9,729 bases of DNA from Actinomycetes bacterium (GTDB taxonomy: Bacteria > Actinomycetota > Acidimicrobiia > Acidimicrobiales > Microtrichaceae). Under the pieces are notes generated by a model. The model was given only the letters and a program-made list of their open reading frames with translations, was not told where the DNA came from and made no database searches. A program made the translations under genes and the position numbers. Shown piece by piece: positions 1-5,903 of the stretch (its first letter is position 1; every line of letters begins with the position of its first letter). Location of the stretch: the NCBI GenBank assembly GCA_023423475.1, contig JAFAFN010000476.1:1-9729 (forward strand). The letters run 5' to 3'.

Positions 1-534
1 CAACAAGGGATGGGTCGAGGCGATGGTCAGCCCGTGCAGCGCCTGCGCGGCACGCAGCGGGTCGGTGCGAAGCTGCGCGGCGTCCGGCTCGAACACCGCG
101 GCCAGCGCGGCGAGACGGGCCCTGGCACGTTCGTCGGTGCCGTCCCCCTTGCCGGGAGCGACGCGAGGACCCAGTGCCGCCGCCATGGCGAAGACCTTGG
201 CCATCCGCGCCCTGACGACGTCGACGGCGATCTCGAGGCGCTCAGCGAGCGGGAGCGACCGGTCGATGTCGTCGAGGGCATCGATCAGCGACGTCACCTC
301 GGTGATCGACTCGACCACGGCGTCGATCAGGGCGTCCTTGTCGGGGAAGACCCGGAAGATCGTGCCTTCGGCGATGCCGGCCGCATCGGCGATCTGCTTG
401 GTCGTCGCGCCGGCGCCATGAGCCAGCAGCAGCGGTTCTGCCGCGGTGACGATCCGCGCCCGACGTTCTTCGGGCGGCAGTGCTTCGGCGCGGGCCCGGG
501 GGCTCCGCTGCGCCGTGGGGGTCGGATCGGGCAC
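1..534 (-). CDS. TetR/AcrR-family transcriptional regulator, C-terminus cut by window edge
   Basis: The frame is open for 178 codons from a GTG at 534 to the window edge with no stop, so the C-terminus is missing. Residues about 26-70 form a TetR-type DNA-binding domain: RARIVTAAEPLLLAHG, then the helix-turn-helix TTKQIADAAGIAEGTIFRVF, then PDKDALIDAVV. The remainder is the helical ligand-binding domain, which is too divergent to name a ligand. The GTG is the only plausible start, because an in-frame TAG lies four codons upstream and no ATG exists in between. That TAG is part of a TANNNT-type -10 box seven bases before the GTG, suggesting a leaderless mRNA. A perfect 13-bp-arm palindrome directly upstream is probably its own operator. 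No gene diverges from it; the next gene upstream is the acyl-CoA dehydrogenase on the same strand, separated by a hairpin. Family assignment is firm; the regulated pathway is unknown. Confidence 0.88.
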   Translation of the reverse strand, partial: MPDPTPTAQRSPRARAEALPPEERRARIVTAAEPLLLAHGAGATTKQIADAAGIAEGTIFRVFPDKDALIDAVVESITEVTSLIDALDDIDRSLPLAERLEIAVDVVRARMAKVFAMAAALGPRVAPGKGDGTDERARARLAALAAVFEPDAAQLRTDPLRAAQALHGLTIASTHPLL

Positions 535-540
535 CTCGGC

Positions 541-546
541 ACGCTA
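541..546 (-). promoter_or_regulatory. Candidate -10 box of the TetR gene at 1-534
   Basis: On the minus strand this reads TAGCGT (TANNNT), followed by six bases and then the GTG start, a spacing that would put transcription initiation at or next to the start codon. No good -35 hexamer is visible at 17-18 bp; that stretch is occupied by the palindrome. This is inference from spacing only. Confidence 0.4.
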
Positions 547-550
547 CCAC

Positions 551-578
551 TCGAATGAGTGAGCACTCACTCATTCGA
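551..578. promoter_or_regulatory. Perfect 13-bp-arm palindrome, probable TetR operator
   Basis: The arms TCGAATGAGTGAG and CTCACTCATTCGA are exact reverse complements around a 2-bp centre CA. The core TGAGTGAG-NN-CTCACTCA resembles operators known for TetR/AcrR-family regulators. The site lies 17 bp upstream of the GTG start of the TetR gene, over its expected promoter, so autorepression is the simplest reading. A transcription terminator is less likely, because it lies upstream of a start codon and is AT-rich without a flanking T-run. Confidence 0.75.
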
Positions 579-627
579 CAGTTGCGTGCGAACGTACTGA
601 CGAATCGTTAAGATGCGGCGACGACCT

Positions 628-668
628 GTTCGTCGGGAGGGCCGTGATGGGGCACCCTCCCGACGAAC
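628..668 (-). terminator. Perfect 14-bp hairpin downstream of the acyl-CoA dehydrogenase gene
   Basis: The arms GTTCGTCGGGAGGG (628-641) and CCCTCCCGACGAAC (655-668) are exact reverse complements with a 13-base loop. The hairpin begins about 50 bases beyond the stop codon of the minus-strand acyl-CoA dehydrogenase gene and before the TetR promoter. No T-run follows on either strand, so it would be a U-tract-less terminator of the kind often proposed in high-GC actinobacteria, or a 3'-end stabiliser. The rest of 579-716 shows no gene. Confidence 0.6.
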
Positions 669-716
669 GGTTATCGCTTCGGGACGGACGGCGGGACGGA
701 CCTCAGGCCCAGGAGC

Positions 717-2045
717 TCACGCGTTGCGCGGCAGCTCGGAGAACGGCACGTTCTTGGTGTCGCCGGGCTCCTTGGGCAGTCCGAGCACCCGCTCGCCGAT
801 GATGTTCCGCTGGATCTGGTCGGTGCCGCCGTAGATCGGCGGGCCCTGGGCCCAGAGGGCGATGCTGGTCACCATCGCCCCGAACGGGTTGCCGGTGGCG
901 TCGTCGATGGCCTGCTTCTGGTCGTCCTTGTACGCGTGCAGCATGCCGGCGGGGCCGATGATGCGCAGACCGACGTCACGGGTGAGCCGCATGATGTCGC
1001 TCATGCCCAACTTGGCGAGGTTGCCGAAGCCGGGGATGTCCTGGCCGGCCTTCTTGGCGGCCTTCAGACGCAGGTTGTTGAACCGGCCGATCTCACCCAG
1101 GGTGTGCAGCTTCATGAGGTCCTGGCGGATCGAGGCGTCCTCGATCGCGCCGTTGCCCTTGGCGAGGTCGATCAGCAGCTTGGACCCGATGCCACCGACC
1201 GGCGCGCCGCCGCTGCTGGCCTTCTTCTTCTTGCCCGGTGCGGCGACGAAGTCACCCGCACGACGGTCGAGCTGCTTCGCGATGGTGCCCGGCGTCGCCG
1301 AGCCCGCGGCGGCGGACCCACCGCCGCTGCCCAGACCGGAGCGCTCGTGCATGAGGGTGGTGTTGGCCACCGCCCAGCCGTTGCCGCGCCCACCGATGAT
1401 GGCGTCGTCGTTCACCTTGCCGTCGGTGATGAACACCTCGTTGAAGAGTGCGTGACCGGTCATCTCGACCAGCGGTCGCACCTCGACACCCGGCTGGTGC
1501 ATGTCGAACGCGAACCACGTGATGCCGCCGTGCTTGGGCACGTCGGGGTCGGTCCGGGCGATCAGCATGCCGAGATCGGCGTTGTGACCGAACGACGTCC
1601 ACACCTTCTGGCCGTTGATCGTCCACTCGTCGCCGTCGAGCTCGGCCTTGCAGGTCAGGCCGGCCAGGTCGGAGCCGGCGCCGGGCTCGCTGAAGAGCTG
1701 GCACCACGCCCTCTGGCCGGTCACGATGTCGCGCACGTACAGGTCGATCTGCTCCTGCGTGCCGTGGGTGGCGATGGTGGGCGCCGCGAGCAGCAGTCCC
1801 AGGCCACCGGGTGCGGAGAGGGCGCCGTGGGCGGCGATCTCGGACTGCACCCGCACGGCGTCGTTGCGCGACAGGCCACGTCCGTAGGCGTTGGTGGGGA
1901 GCCCGGGTGCCGACCAGCCGGCCAGCCCGAGGCGCTGCCACCACTCCCCCACGGTCACTTCCGGATCCCAGTTCTCCTCGAGCCAGGTGCGGAGCTCGTC
2001 GACGATGTCGTCGCTGCCCGCGATGGTTCCGGTGGTCTCACTCAC
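717..2045 (-). CDS. FadE-type acyl-CoA dehydrogenase
   Basis: The 442-residue product is a flavin-dependent acyl-CoA dehydrogenase, forming a trans-2,3 double bond in an acyl-CoA thioester. The FAD/substrate signature CQLFSEPGAGSDLAGLTCKA is at 115-134, WTINGQKVWTS at 141-151, and the C-terminal GGTDQIQRNIIGERVLGLP at 406-424. The usual C-terminal catalytic Glu (YEGT in MCAD) is Gly406 here (IYGGT). A Glu is instead found at E234 in LMHERSG, aligning with the helix-G Glu used by isovaleryl-CoA and long-chain dehydrogenases, so E234 is the probable base. Residues 237-290 are an unusual Gly/Ala/Ser-rich segment with KKKK at 272-275. The start is GTG with AGGGGG about 10 bases upstream. It is the last gene of a minus-strand operon, 54 bp after the diiron protein, followed by a hairpin. 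The acyl substrate is not deducible. Confidence 0.92.
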   Translation of the reverse strand: MSETTGTIAGSDDIVDELRTWLEENWDPEVTVGEWWQRLGLAGWSAPGLPTNAYGRGLSRNDAVRVQSEIAAHGALSAPGGLGLLLAAPTIATHGTQEQIDLYVRDIVTGQRAWCQLFSEPGAGSDLAGLTCKAELDGDEWTINGQKVWTSFGHNADLGMLIARTDPDVPKHGGITWFAFDMHQPGVEVRPLVEMTGHALFNEVFITDGKVNDDAIIGGRGNGWAVANTTLMHERSGLGSGGGSAAAGSATPGTIAKQLDRRAGDFVAAPGKKKKASSGGAPVGGIGSKLLIDLAKGNGAIEDASIRQDLMKLHTLGEIGRFNNLRLKAAKKAGQDIPGFGNLAKLGMSDIMRLTRDVGLRIIGPAGMLHAYKDDQKQAIDDATGNPFGAMVTSIALWAQGPPIYGGTDQIQRNIIGERVLGLPKEPGDTKNVPFSELPRNA

Positions 2046-2099
2046 GCTCTTCGTTCCCCCTGTGTCGAAAGGTCTGCTGGACCGGTCGTCCCGTCGTGC

Positions 2100-3191
2100 T
2101 CACTTCGCCGCGTCGGCGGCGACCGCGTCGAGGGAACCGTACTCCTCGGTGGTGTCGGTCCAATTCTCGAACTGGATGATCCCGATGTCGGTGAAGCGGT
2201 CCCGCAGCCAGCCGTCGCCGGCGTCGAGGATGCCGAGCTTGCGGCAGTTCGGGACGATCTTCGAGAACAGCATGTTCTGGAAGAGCTCGTTGCCCTCGTT
2301 GTTCTCCTCCATGTACGGGATGATCGCCTTGGGGTCGACACCCATCCGCTCCCAGACGTCCTGCGCGAAGAAGCGGTTGCGCAGCTGCAGGGCGGCCTCG
2401 AAGGCGAACTCCTGACGCTCCTGGATCTCGGCCGCGTTCAGCTCCTGGTAGTACTCCTGCAGCGACAGCACGCCGAAGGCGACGTGGCGGGCCTCGTCGC
2501 TCATGACGTAGCGCAGCAGCTTCTTGAGCAGCGGCTCCTGGGTGAGCATGTGCATGAAGCCGAAGGCGGCAAGCGCCAGGCCCTCGACCATGATCTGCAT
2601 GCCCAGGTAGGTGATGTCCCAGCGGCCGTCGTCCACGATGTCGTCGAGCAGCGAGCCGAGCTGCGGGCTGATCGGGTACGTGCCGCCCAGCTTGTCCTCG
2701 GCGTAGCGGGCGAAGACCTCGACGTGGCGGGCCTCGTCCATCACCTGGGTCGCCGCGTAGTACTTCGCGTCGATCCACGGCACCGTCGAGGTGATCAGCC
2801 CGGTGCACACCAGGGCGCCCTGCTCGCCGTGCAGGAACTGCGACATCATCCACTTCTGCATCTCGACGGCGAACTCGGCCCACTCCTTGTCGCCCCACTT
2901 GCTCACCGGCGTGCCCGGCTGGTCGCGCAACGTGCCGAAGCGACTGGTCGCCGCGGCGAGCTCCGGGCCGAGCTGCTCGAGGTCGACCACCGTGTCCCAG
3001 TCCAGGTCGGTCGAGCCGTTCCACTGCGAGGTCTTGGCCTTCTCGTAGAGCTTGACCAGGGCCGGCCGGCTGCGGCGGTAGTCCCAGGTCATCAGCACGT
3101 CGCTGTTGAGCTCGATGGTGTGCACGATCTCGTCGAGATCGTCGCGCTCCATCACGATGTTCTCCGGCGCGTTGACGTCGGTGACGGTCAT
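2100..3191 (-). CDS. Ferritin-like class I diiron carboxylate protein, probable oxygenase/oxidase
   Basis: The 363-residue protein carries the full ligand set of a carboxylate-bridged diiron site in a ferritin-like four-helix bundle: E123 (FLHGEQGAL), E153 and H156 (MDEARHVEVF), E203 (MVEGLALAAF), and E233 and H236 (SDEARHVAFG). The spacing and paired ExxH motifs match R2-like, AurF-like and related diiron oxygenases, so O2 activation on an organic substrate is likely. No ferritin or desaturase-specific hallmark was recognised and the substrate is unknown. The chosen ATG at 3191 overlaps the TGA of the upstream TetR gene as ATGA and is preceded by AGGGGGAA, which fits translational coupling; an in-frame extension to 3305 would run through the TetR coding region and is rejected. 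The acyl-CoA dehydrogenase follows 54 bp later, suggesting both act on the same acyl-linked compound. Confidence 0.87.
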   Translation of the reverse strand: MTVTDVNAPENIVMERDDLDEIVHTIELNSDVLMTWDYRRSRPALVKLYEKAKTSQWNGSTDLDWDTVVDLEQLGPELAAATSRFGTLRDQPGTPVSKWGDKEWAEFAVEMQKWMMSQFLHGEQGALVCTGLITSTVPWIDAKYYAATQVMDEARHVEVFARYAEDKLGGTYPISPQLGSLLDDIVDDGRWDITYLGMQIMVEGLALAAFGFMHMLTQEPLLKKLLRYVMSDEARHVAFGVLSLQEYYQELNAAEIQERQEFAFEAALQLRNRFFAQDVWERMGVDPKAIIPYMEENNEGNELFQNMLFSKIVPNCRKLGILDAGDGWLRDRFTDIGIIQFENWTDTTEEYGSLDAVAADAAK

Positions 3192-3847
3192 GTCGGTTCC
3201 CCCTGGCTTGGCTGGTCTGGATGGTCTGGCTCGTCTGGCTGGCTCGGCTGGTCTGAACTGCCGGGCTGCACGGCGGCGAGCATGTGCTCGATGACGTCGG
3301 CCCACTCGTCCGCGCCGACGGGATCGAGCCCGAGCGCGTCGGCGACCATCGACCCGAAGCCGACGATCGTGGTGAAGCGGGTCAGTGCCGCCGGGTCGAT
3401 CCGGTCGTCCACCTGCCCGTCGCGCTGCCCCCGCTCGATCAGGTCACGGCGCTGGCGCTCGCTCTCGGACACCGACACCGTCAGCGCCTTCGCGACGTCG
3501 ACGTCGCGACGGGTCGCGACGATGATCTCCATGATCGGCCCGCTCAGCAGGTGGCTCCGCTCGGGCAGCCGGACGCCGAGTCGACGGAAGACCTCGATCG
3601 CCGAGAGCGACGGCTCTGCACCGATCAGGTCCGTGAAGGTGTCCGGACCCTGCTCGCCGATCGCCGCGGTGAGCAGGTCGGCCTTCGAGTCGAAGTGGTT
3701 GTAGATGGCCCCGGTCGTGACGCCGGCCTCTCGGGCGATCTCGGCAACGCGGGTGCCGTCGTAGCCGCGTGCGGCGACGACCCGCATGGCGGCGGCGAGC
3801 AGCTGGGTCCTCGTCTCGTCGGAGCTGACCCCTGCACGGCGTCCCAT
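3188..3847 (-). CDS. TetR-family regulator, first gene of the diiron/acyl-CoA dehydrogenase operon
   Basis: The 219-residue product has an N-terminal TetR DNA-binding domain (TRTQLLAAAMRVVAARGYDG, then VAEIAREAGVTTGAIYNHF with SKADLL after it) and a helical C-terminal domain. Two ATGs compete, at 3859 and 3847. The first lies inside the TATGAT -10 box of a near-consensus promoter, and predicted initiation falls at or near 3847, so a leaderless start at 3847 is preferred. The C-terminus ends in a low-complexity tail of Gln/Pro/Asp/Ser/Glu residues encoded by a short degenerate repeat. The last codons contain the ribosome-binding site of the diiron gene, and the TGA overlaps that gene's ATG. 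It probably represses this operon, with an acyl-CoA or similar ligand as a guess from context only. Confidence 0.88.
   Translation of the reverse strand: MGRRAGVSSDETRTQLLAAAMRVVAARGYDGTRVAEIAREAGVTTGAIYNHFDSKADLLTAAIGEQGPDTFTDLIGAEPSLSAIEVFRRLGVRLPERSHLLSGPIMEIIVATRRDVDVAKALTVSVSESERQRRDLIERGQRDGQVDDRIDPAALTRFTTIVGFGSMVADALGLDPVGADEWADVIEHMLAAVQPGSSDQPSQPDEPDHPDQPSQGEPT
3207..3256. repeat. Degenerate tandem repeat at the 3' end of the TetR gene
   Basis: On the plus strand the motif GGCTGGTCT and its variants (GGATGGTCT, GGCTCGTCT, GGCTCGGCT) recur roughly every 9-12 bases. On the coding strand this gives a QPSQPDEPDHPDQPSQ tail. Such repeats can change length between strains without affecting the folded domain. 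It ends just before the Shine-Dalgarno sequence of the next gene. Confidence 0.6.
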
Positions 3848-3854
3848 GCGAAGA

Positions 3855-3883
3855 ATCATAACAACTGTTCATTTGATTGTCGA
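3855..3883 (-). promoter_or_regulatory. Near-consensus sigma-70-type promoter of the TetR-diiron-dehydrogenase operon
   Basis: Read on the minus strand: -35 TCGACA (3883-3878, one mismatch to TTGACA), a 17-bp spacer, and -10 TATGAT (3860-3855, one mismatch to TATAAT). The ATG at 3847 starts eight bases after the -10 box, so transcripts should be leaderless. This is the best promoter match in the window. Confidence 0.72.
3860..3869. promoter_or_regulatory. Short inverted repeat AACA-AC-TGTT in the promoter spacer, candidate operator
   Basis: Four-base arms around a 2-bp centre sit immediately upstream of the -10 box, where a bound TetR dimer would block the polymerase. The arms are short and could arise by chance, so only the location supports it. 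Confidence 0.35.
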
Positions 3884-3900
3884 CCCACTCGCTGGTCGAC
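3879..3900. promoter_or_regulatory. Inverted repeat GTCGACC-8-GGTCGAC overlapping the -35 box
   Basis: Seven-base perfect arms separated by 8 bp overlap the -35 hexamer of the TetR operon promoter. It is the longest symmetric site next to this promoter and is an alternative candidate operator, sited so that it could also affect leftover upstream sequence of the plus-strand gene at 3993. Confidence 0.4.
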
Positions 3901-3922
3901 CGGCCGAGGCTCTACCGGGATT

Positions 3923-3937
3923 GGTGACGTCGTCACC
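3923..3937. promoter_or_regulatory. Inverted repeat GGTGAC-GTC-GTCACC between divergent genes
   Basis: Six-base perfect arms flank GTC, and four outer bases can also pair (TACC at 3913-3916 with GGTA at 3940-3943). It lies 55 bases before the small acidic protein gene and about 40 bases behind the TetR promoter. It may be an operator or a 5'-leader hairpin; the sequence does not decide. Confidence 0.35.
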
Positions 3938-3992
3938 CGGGTATCTCCCTGTCACCGACGCCCTCCCCCGTGGGCCGACGAGAGGACCCGAC

Positions 3993-4241
3993 GTGACGAA
4001 CGAGACGAACGAGACGAACGACCGCACCGATGACGAGCCCGACCTGCGTCAGCGCCTCCACTCGGCGACCGGCGACCGCGAGGCCGAGGCGAAGGCACTC
4101 GCAGATCGGACCGACGTCGACCTGGACGCCGCACGTGAGGCGGTGAACCGGGCCCACGGCAACAGCACCACGCGGGTCCGCACCGCCGAGGAGGAGGCCA
4201 CCGCCGAGGACGCCGAGCGGGTCCAGCGGGAACGTTCCTGA
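3993..4241 (+). CDS. Small acidic hypothetical protein (82 aa)
   Basis: No family was recognised. The GTG at 3993 is chosen because AGAGGA lies at 3981-3986, seven bases ahead, and because upstream in-frame codons cross the TetR promoter region. The product is strongly charged and soluble, with no signal peptide or membrane segment. It begins with a threefold Thr-Asn-Glu/Asp repeat (TNETNETND), then a predicted helical middle (DLRQRLHSATGDREAEAKAL and DVDLDAAREAVNRAHGN) and an acidic C-terminus (EEEATAEDAERVQRERS). The middle has a loose resemblance to small helical UBA-like folds, but that is not evidence of function. The luciferase-like oxidoreductase starts 67 bases after it on the same strand and may be cotranscribed. 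Reading-frame integrity and a good ribosome-binding site are the support for it being real. Confidence 0.6.
   Translation: MTNETNETNDRTDDEPDLRQRLHSATGDREAEAKALADRTDVDLDAAREAVNRAHGNSTTRVRTAEEEATAEDAERVQRERS
3996..4022 (+). repeat. Three direct 9-bp repeats, ACGAACGAG-like
   Basis: Two exact copies of ACGAACGAG and a third ending in C follow directly after the GTG start, encoding TNE-TNE-TND. The in-frame unit length allows copy-number change without breaking the protein. Confidence 0.7.
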
Positions 4242-4252
4242 CGGGTCGTCAG
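4238..4252 (+). other. Short hairpin CTGACG-GGT-CGTCAG over the stop codon
   Basis: Six-base perfect arms with a 3-base loop begin one base before the TGA of the small acidic protein gene. No T-run follows. It might attenuate read-through into the oxidoreductase gene, or simply overlap that gene's promoter by chance. Confidence 0.3.
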
Positions 4253-4275
4253 ATCACGGCGGTCTCCGGTACGGT
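4246..4275 (+). promoter_or_regulatory. Candidate promoter for the luciferase-like oxidoreductase
   Basis: TCGTCA (4246-4251, four of six to TTGACA), an 18-bp spacer, and TACGGT (4270-4275, TANNNT). Initiation near 4282 would leave a leader of about 27 bases containing GAGGGGG (4292-4298) ahead of the ATG at 4309. Confidence 0.35.
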
Positions 4276-4308
4276 CCACGACACGTCGATCGAGGGGGCT
4301 GTCCGACC

Positions 4309-5184
4309 ATGAGGTTCTGTTTCGCCGAGGCGATGACCGATCCCGCCTTCTACGCGCCGCTGGCGCAGGCGGCCGAGGAGGCGGGGTTCGACTCGTTCCT
4401 GATCCCCGATTCGGTCGCCTACCCCGAGGAATCGGACTCCCTGTACCCGTTCAACCCGGATGGCTCCCGCGAGTTCCTCGACGGCAAGCCGTTCCTCGAG
4501 CCGTTCGCACTGATCTCCGCGCTCGGCATGGTGACCGAGCGCATCCGCTTCACCATCTCGGTGCTGAAGCTGCCGATCCGCCACCCGTTGCACGTGGCGA
4601 AGCTGGCCTCCAGCGCTGCGGTCCTGTCCGACAACCGACTGACACTCGGTGTCGGCGTGAGCCCGTGGCCCGAGGACTTCGAGATCACCGGGACGCCGTG
4701 GGCACGCCGGGGCAAGCGCATGGACGAGAGCATCGACGTGCTGCAGGGCCTCCTGAGCGGCGAGTTCACCGAGTACCACGGCGAGGCGTGGGACATGCCA
4801 TCGGTCAAGATCGCACCGGTGCCGTCCGAGCCGATCCCGCTGCTCGTCGGTGGCCACTCCGACGCGGCGCTTCGGCGCGCCGCCCGACTCGACGGATGGA
4901 TCCACGGTGGCGGCGAGCACGACGACCTGCCGACGATGATCGCCCGGCTGCACGAGCTGCGCGCGGAGTCCCCCAGGGCCGGCGAGCCGTTCGAGATCCA
5001 GGTGATCAGCGCGGACGCCTACAGCGTGGACGGTCTGCGCCAGCTCGAGGAGCAGGGTGTCACCGAGGTGATCGTTGGGTTCCGCTGGCCCTACGAGGTC
5101 GGCCCCGACCAGCAGCCGCTCCAGGAGAAGATCGACCACCTGTGCCGTTACGCCGAGGGCACCATGGCCGCCTTCAAGGGCTGA
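4309..5184 (+). CDS. Luciferase-like (LLM-class) oxidoreductase, probably F420-dependent
   Basis: The 291-residue product has the bacterial luciferase TIM-barrel pattern: an N-terminal strand-helix unit (PLAQAAEEAGFDSFLIPD, 17-34), the conserved core RHPLHVAKLASSAAVLSDNR (91-110) with LTLGVGVSPWPEDF (111-124), RRGKRMDESIDVLQGL (133-148), and PLLVGGHSDAALRRAARLDGW (178-197 region). This pattern is typical of actinobacterial F420-dependent LLM enzymes that oxidise or reduce small organic molecules in the cytosol, but cofactor choice between F420 and FMN cannot be proved from sequence alone. GAGGGGG lies about 10 bases before the ATG. The only close upstream neighbour on this strand is the small acidic protein; downstream it converges on the lipoprotein gene. 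Length is within the usual range of about 280-350 residues. The substrate is unknown. Confidence 0.88.
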   Translation: MRFCFAEAMTDPAFYAPLAQAAEEAGFDSFLIPDSVAYPEESDSLYPFNPDGSREFLDGKPFLEPFALISALGMVTERIRFTISVLKLPIRHPLHVAKLASSAAVLSDNRLTLGVGVSPWPEDFEITGTPWARRGKRMDESIDVLQGLLSGEFTEYHGEAWDMPSVKIAPVPSEPIPLLVGGHSDAALRRAARLDGWIHGGGEHDDLPTMIARLHELRAESPRAGEPFEIQVISADAYSVDGLRQLEEQGVTEVIVGFRWPYEVGPDQQPLQEKIDHLCRYAEGTMAAFKG

Positions 5185-5202
5185 CGACAGGCCCCGGACG
5201 CG

Positions 5203-5237
5203 GATCAGCCGACCCGACGACGTCGGGCCGGCCGATC
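5203..5237 (-). terminator. Long hairpin between convergent genes, fully paired on the minus strand
   Basis: Reading plus: GATC-A-GCCG-A-CCCGAC, loop GAC, GTCGGG-C-CGGC-C-GATC. There are 14 Watson-Crick pairs interrupted by two A/C mismatches. In the minus-strand RNA those two positions become U-G wobbles, so the stem is an unbroken 16 pairs. It lies 36 bases after the stop of the lipoprotein gene and 19 bases after the stop of the oxidoreductase gene. No T-run follows. Confidence 0.65.
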
Positions 5238-5272
5238 AGGAGCGACTGGCGTCGCGGTTCAGGTGGTCCCGA

Positions 5273-5821
5273 TCACTCGGGGATGCAGTTCTCGTTGATC
5301 CAGTCGGAGACCTTCTCGGAGGCGTTGGCGAGATCGTCCGAGCTGAATCCCTGCATCAGCTCGCCGGCCTCTGCGGAGGCCTGGGCGTCGCCGGCCTTGA
5401 TCGCGTCCCAGTCGACCTTGTCCGCAGATGCTGCGAGCTCGGCGTAGCCGTCCGCGAGCGCCGAGAGGTCCGACGCGATGGCGTCAGGGGCCTTCTCCTC
5501 GGCAACCGCGAGTGCATCGGCGAAGGCCTTGAACTGCGGAGCGGGGTTCGAGCCGTCGGTGAAGGACGCCATCATCCCCTGCACGTCGAGACTGGTGAAG
5601 GCCTCCTGCAGCTCGGCGCACTCGGGGGTGACACCCGGAACCACCGAGCCACCACCGGAGTCCTCGGTCGTCGTGGTCTCGTCCGAGGATTCCTTCTCGG
5701 TCGTGTCGCTCGCCTTCTCGGTGGTCGTGGTGTCCGACGCGTCGTCGCTGCTGCAGCTGCTCACGAAGAGGGTGAGTGCTGCGAGCACTGCGAGCGGCGT
5801 GAGCAGATGGCGCTTGGTCAT
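5273..5821 (-). CDS. Putative cell-envelope lipoprotein with Thr/Ser/Glu/Asp-rich linker
   Basis: The 182-residue product starts with a typical lipoprotein signal peptide: MTKRHLL, a hydrophobic core (TPLAVLAALTLFV), and the lipobox VSSC with the lipidated Cys at residue 23. Residues 24-58 are a low-complexity acidic Thr/Ser linker, as in exported proteins of actinobacteria. Residues 65-182 form a predicted helical domain with two cysteines, C68 (PECAEL) and C179 (NENC), that could form a disulfide. No known enzyme motif was found. The ATG at 5821 is chosen over the GTG-side extension because AGGAG lies seven bases upstream and the signal peptide begins there. It converges with the luciferase-like oxidoreductase gene. 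The role in the envelope is unknown. Confidence 0.83.
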   Translation of the reverse strand: MTKRHLLTPLAVLAALTLFVSSCSSDDASDTTTTEKASDTTEKESSDETTTTEDSGGGSVVPGVTPECAELQEAFTSLDVQGMMASFTDGSNPAPQFKAFADALAVAEEKAPDAIASDLSALADGYAELAASADKVDWDAIKAGDAQASAEAGELMQGFSSDDLANASEKVSDWINENCIPE

Positions 5822-5864
5822 GGAACGGCTCCTGTGATCGGGGTTGGATCCTCCCTCGCCTCCG

Positions 5865-5870
5865 ACCCTA
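5865..5870 (-). promoter_or_regulatory. Candidate -10 box TAGGGT of the lipoprotein gene
   Basis: On the minus strand TAGGGT (TANNNT) lies 44 bases before the ATG at 5821, with a weak -35 region behind it. The leader would contain the AGGAG ribosome-binding site. Evidence is positional. Confidence 0.3.
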
Positions 5871-5903
5871 TCCACGCTGGTTGACGCTTCCGACGCCCCG
5901 CGC

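Noticed and set aside
10..558. A 182-codon plus-strand open frame opposite the first TetR gene
   Set aside because: It has no family signature and a shadow-like Arg/Gly composition; the minus frame carries a clear TetR domain.
2100..3305. A longer 401-residue start for the diiron protein
   Set aside because: The extra 38 residues are Arg/Ala/Pro-rich shadow of the TetR coding end; the ATG at 3191 has a good ribosome-binding site and the ATGA overlap.
936..3704. A 922-codon open frame on the plus strand
   Set aside because: It runs antisense to three well-supported genes and shows only low-complexity Gly/Val/Asp/His/Arg composition, as expected for the complement of GC-rich codons.
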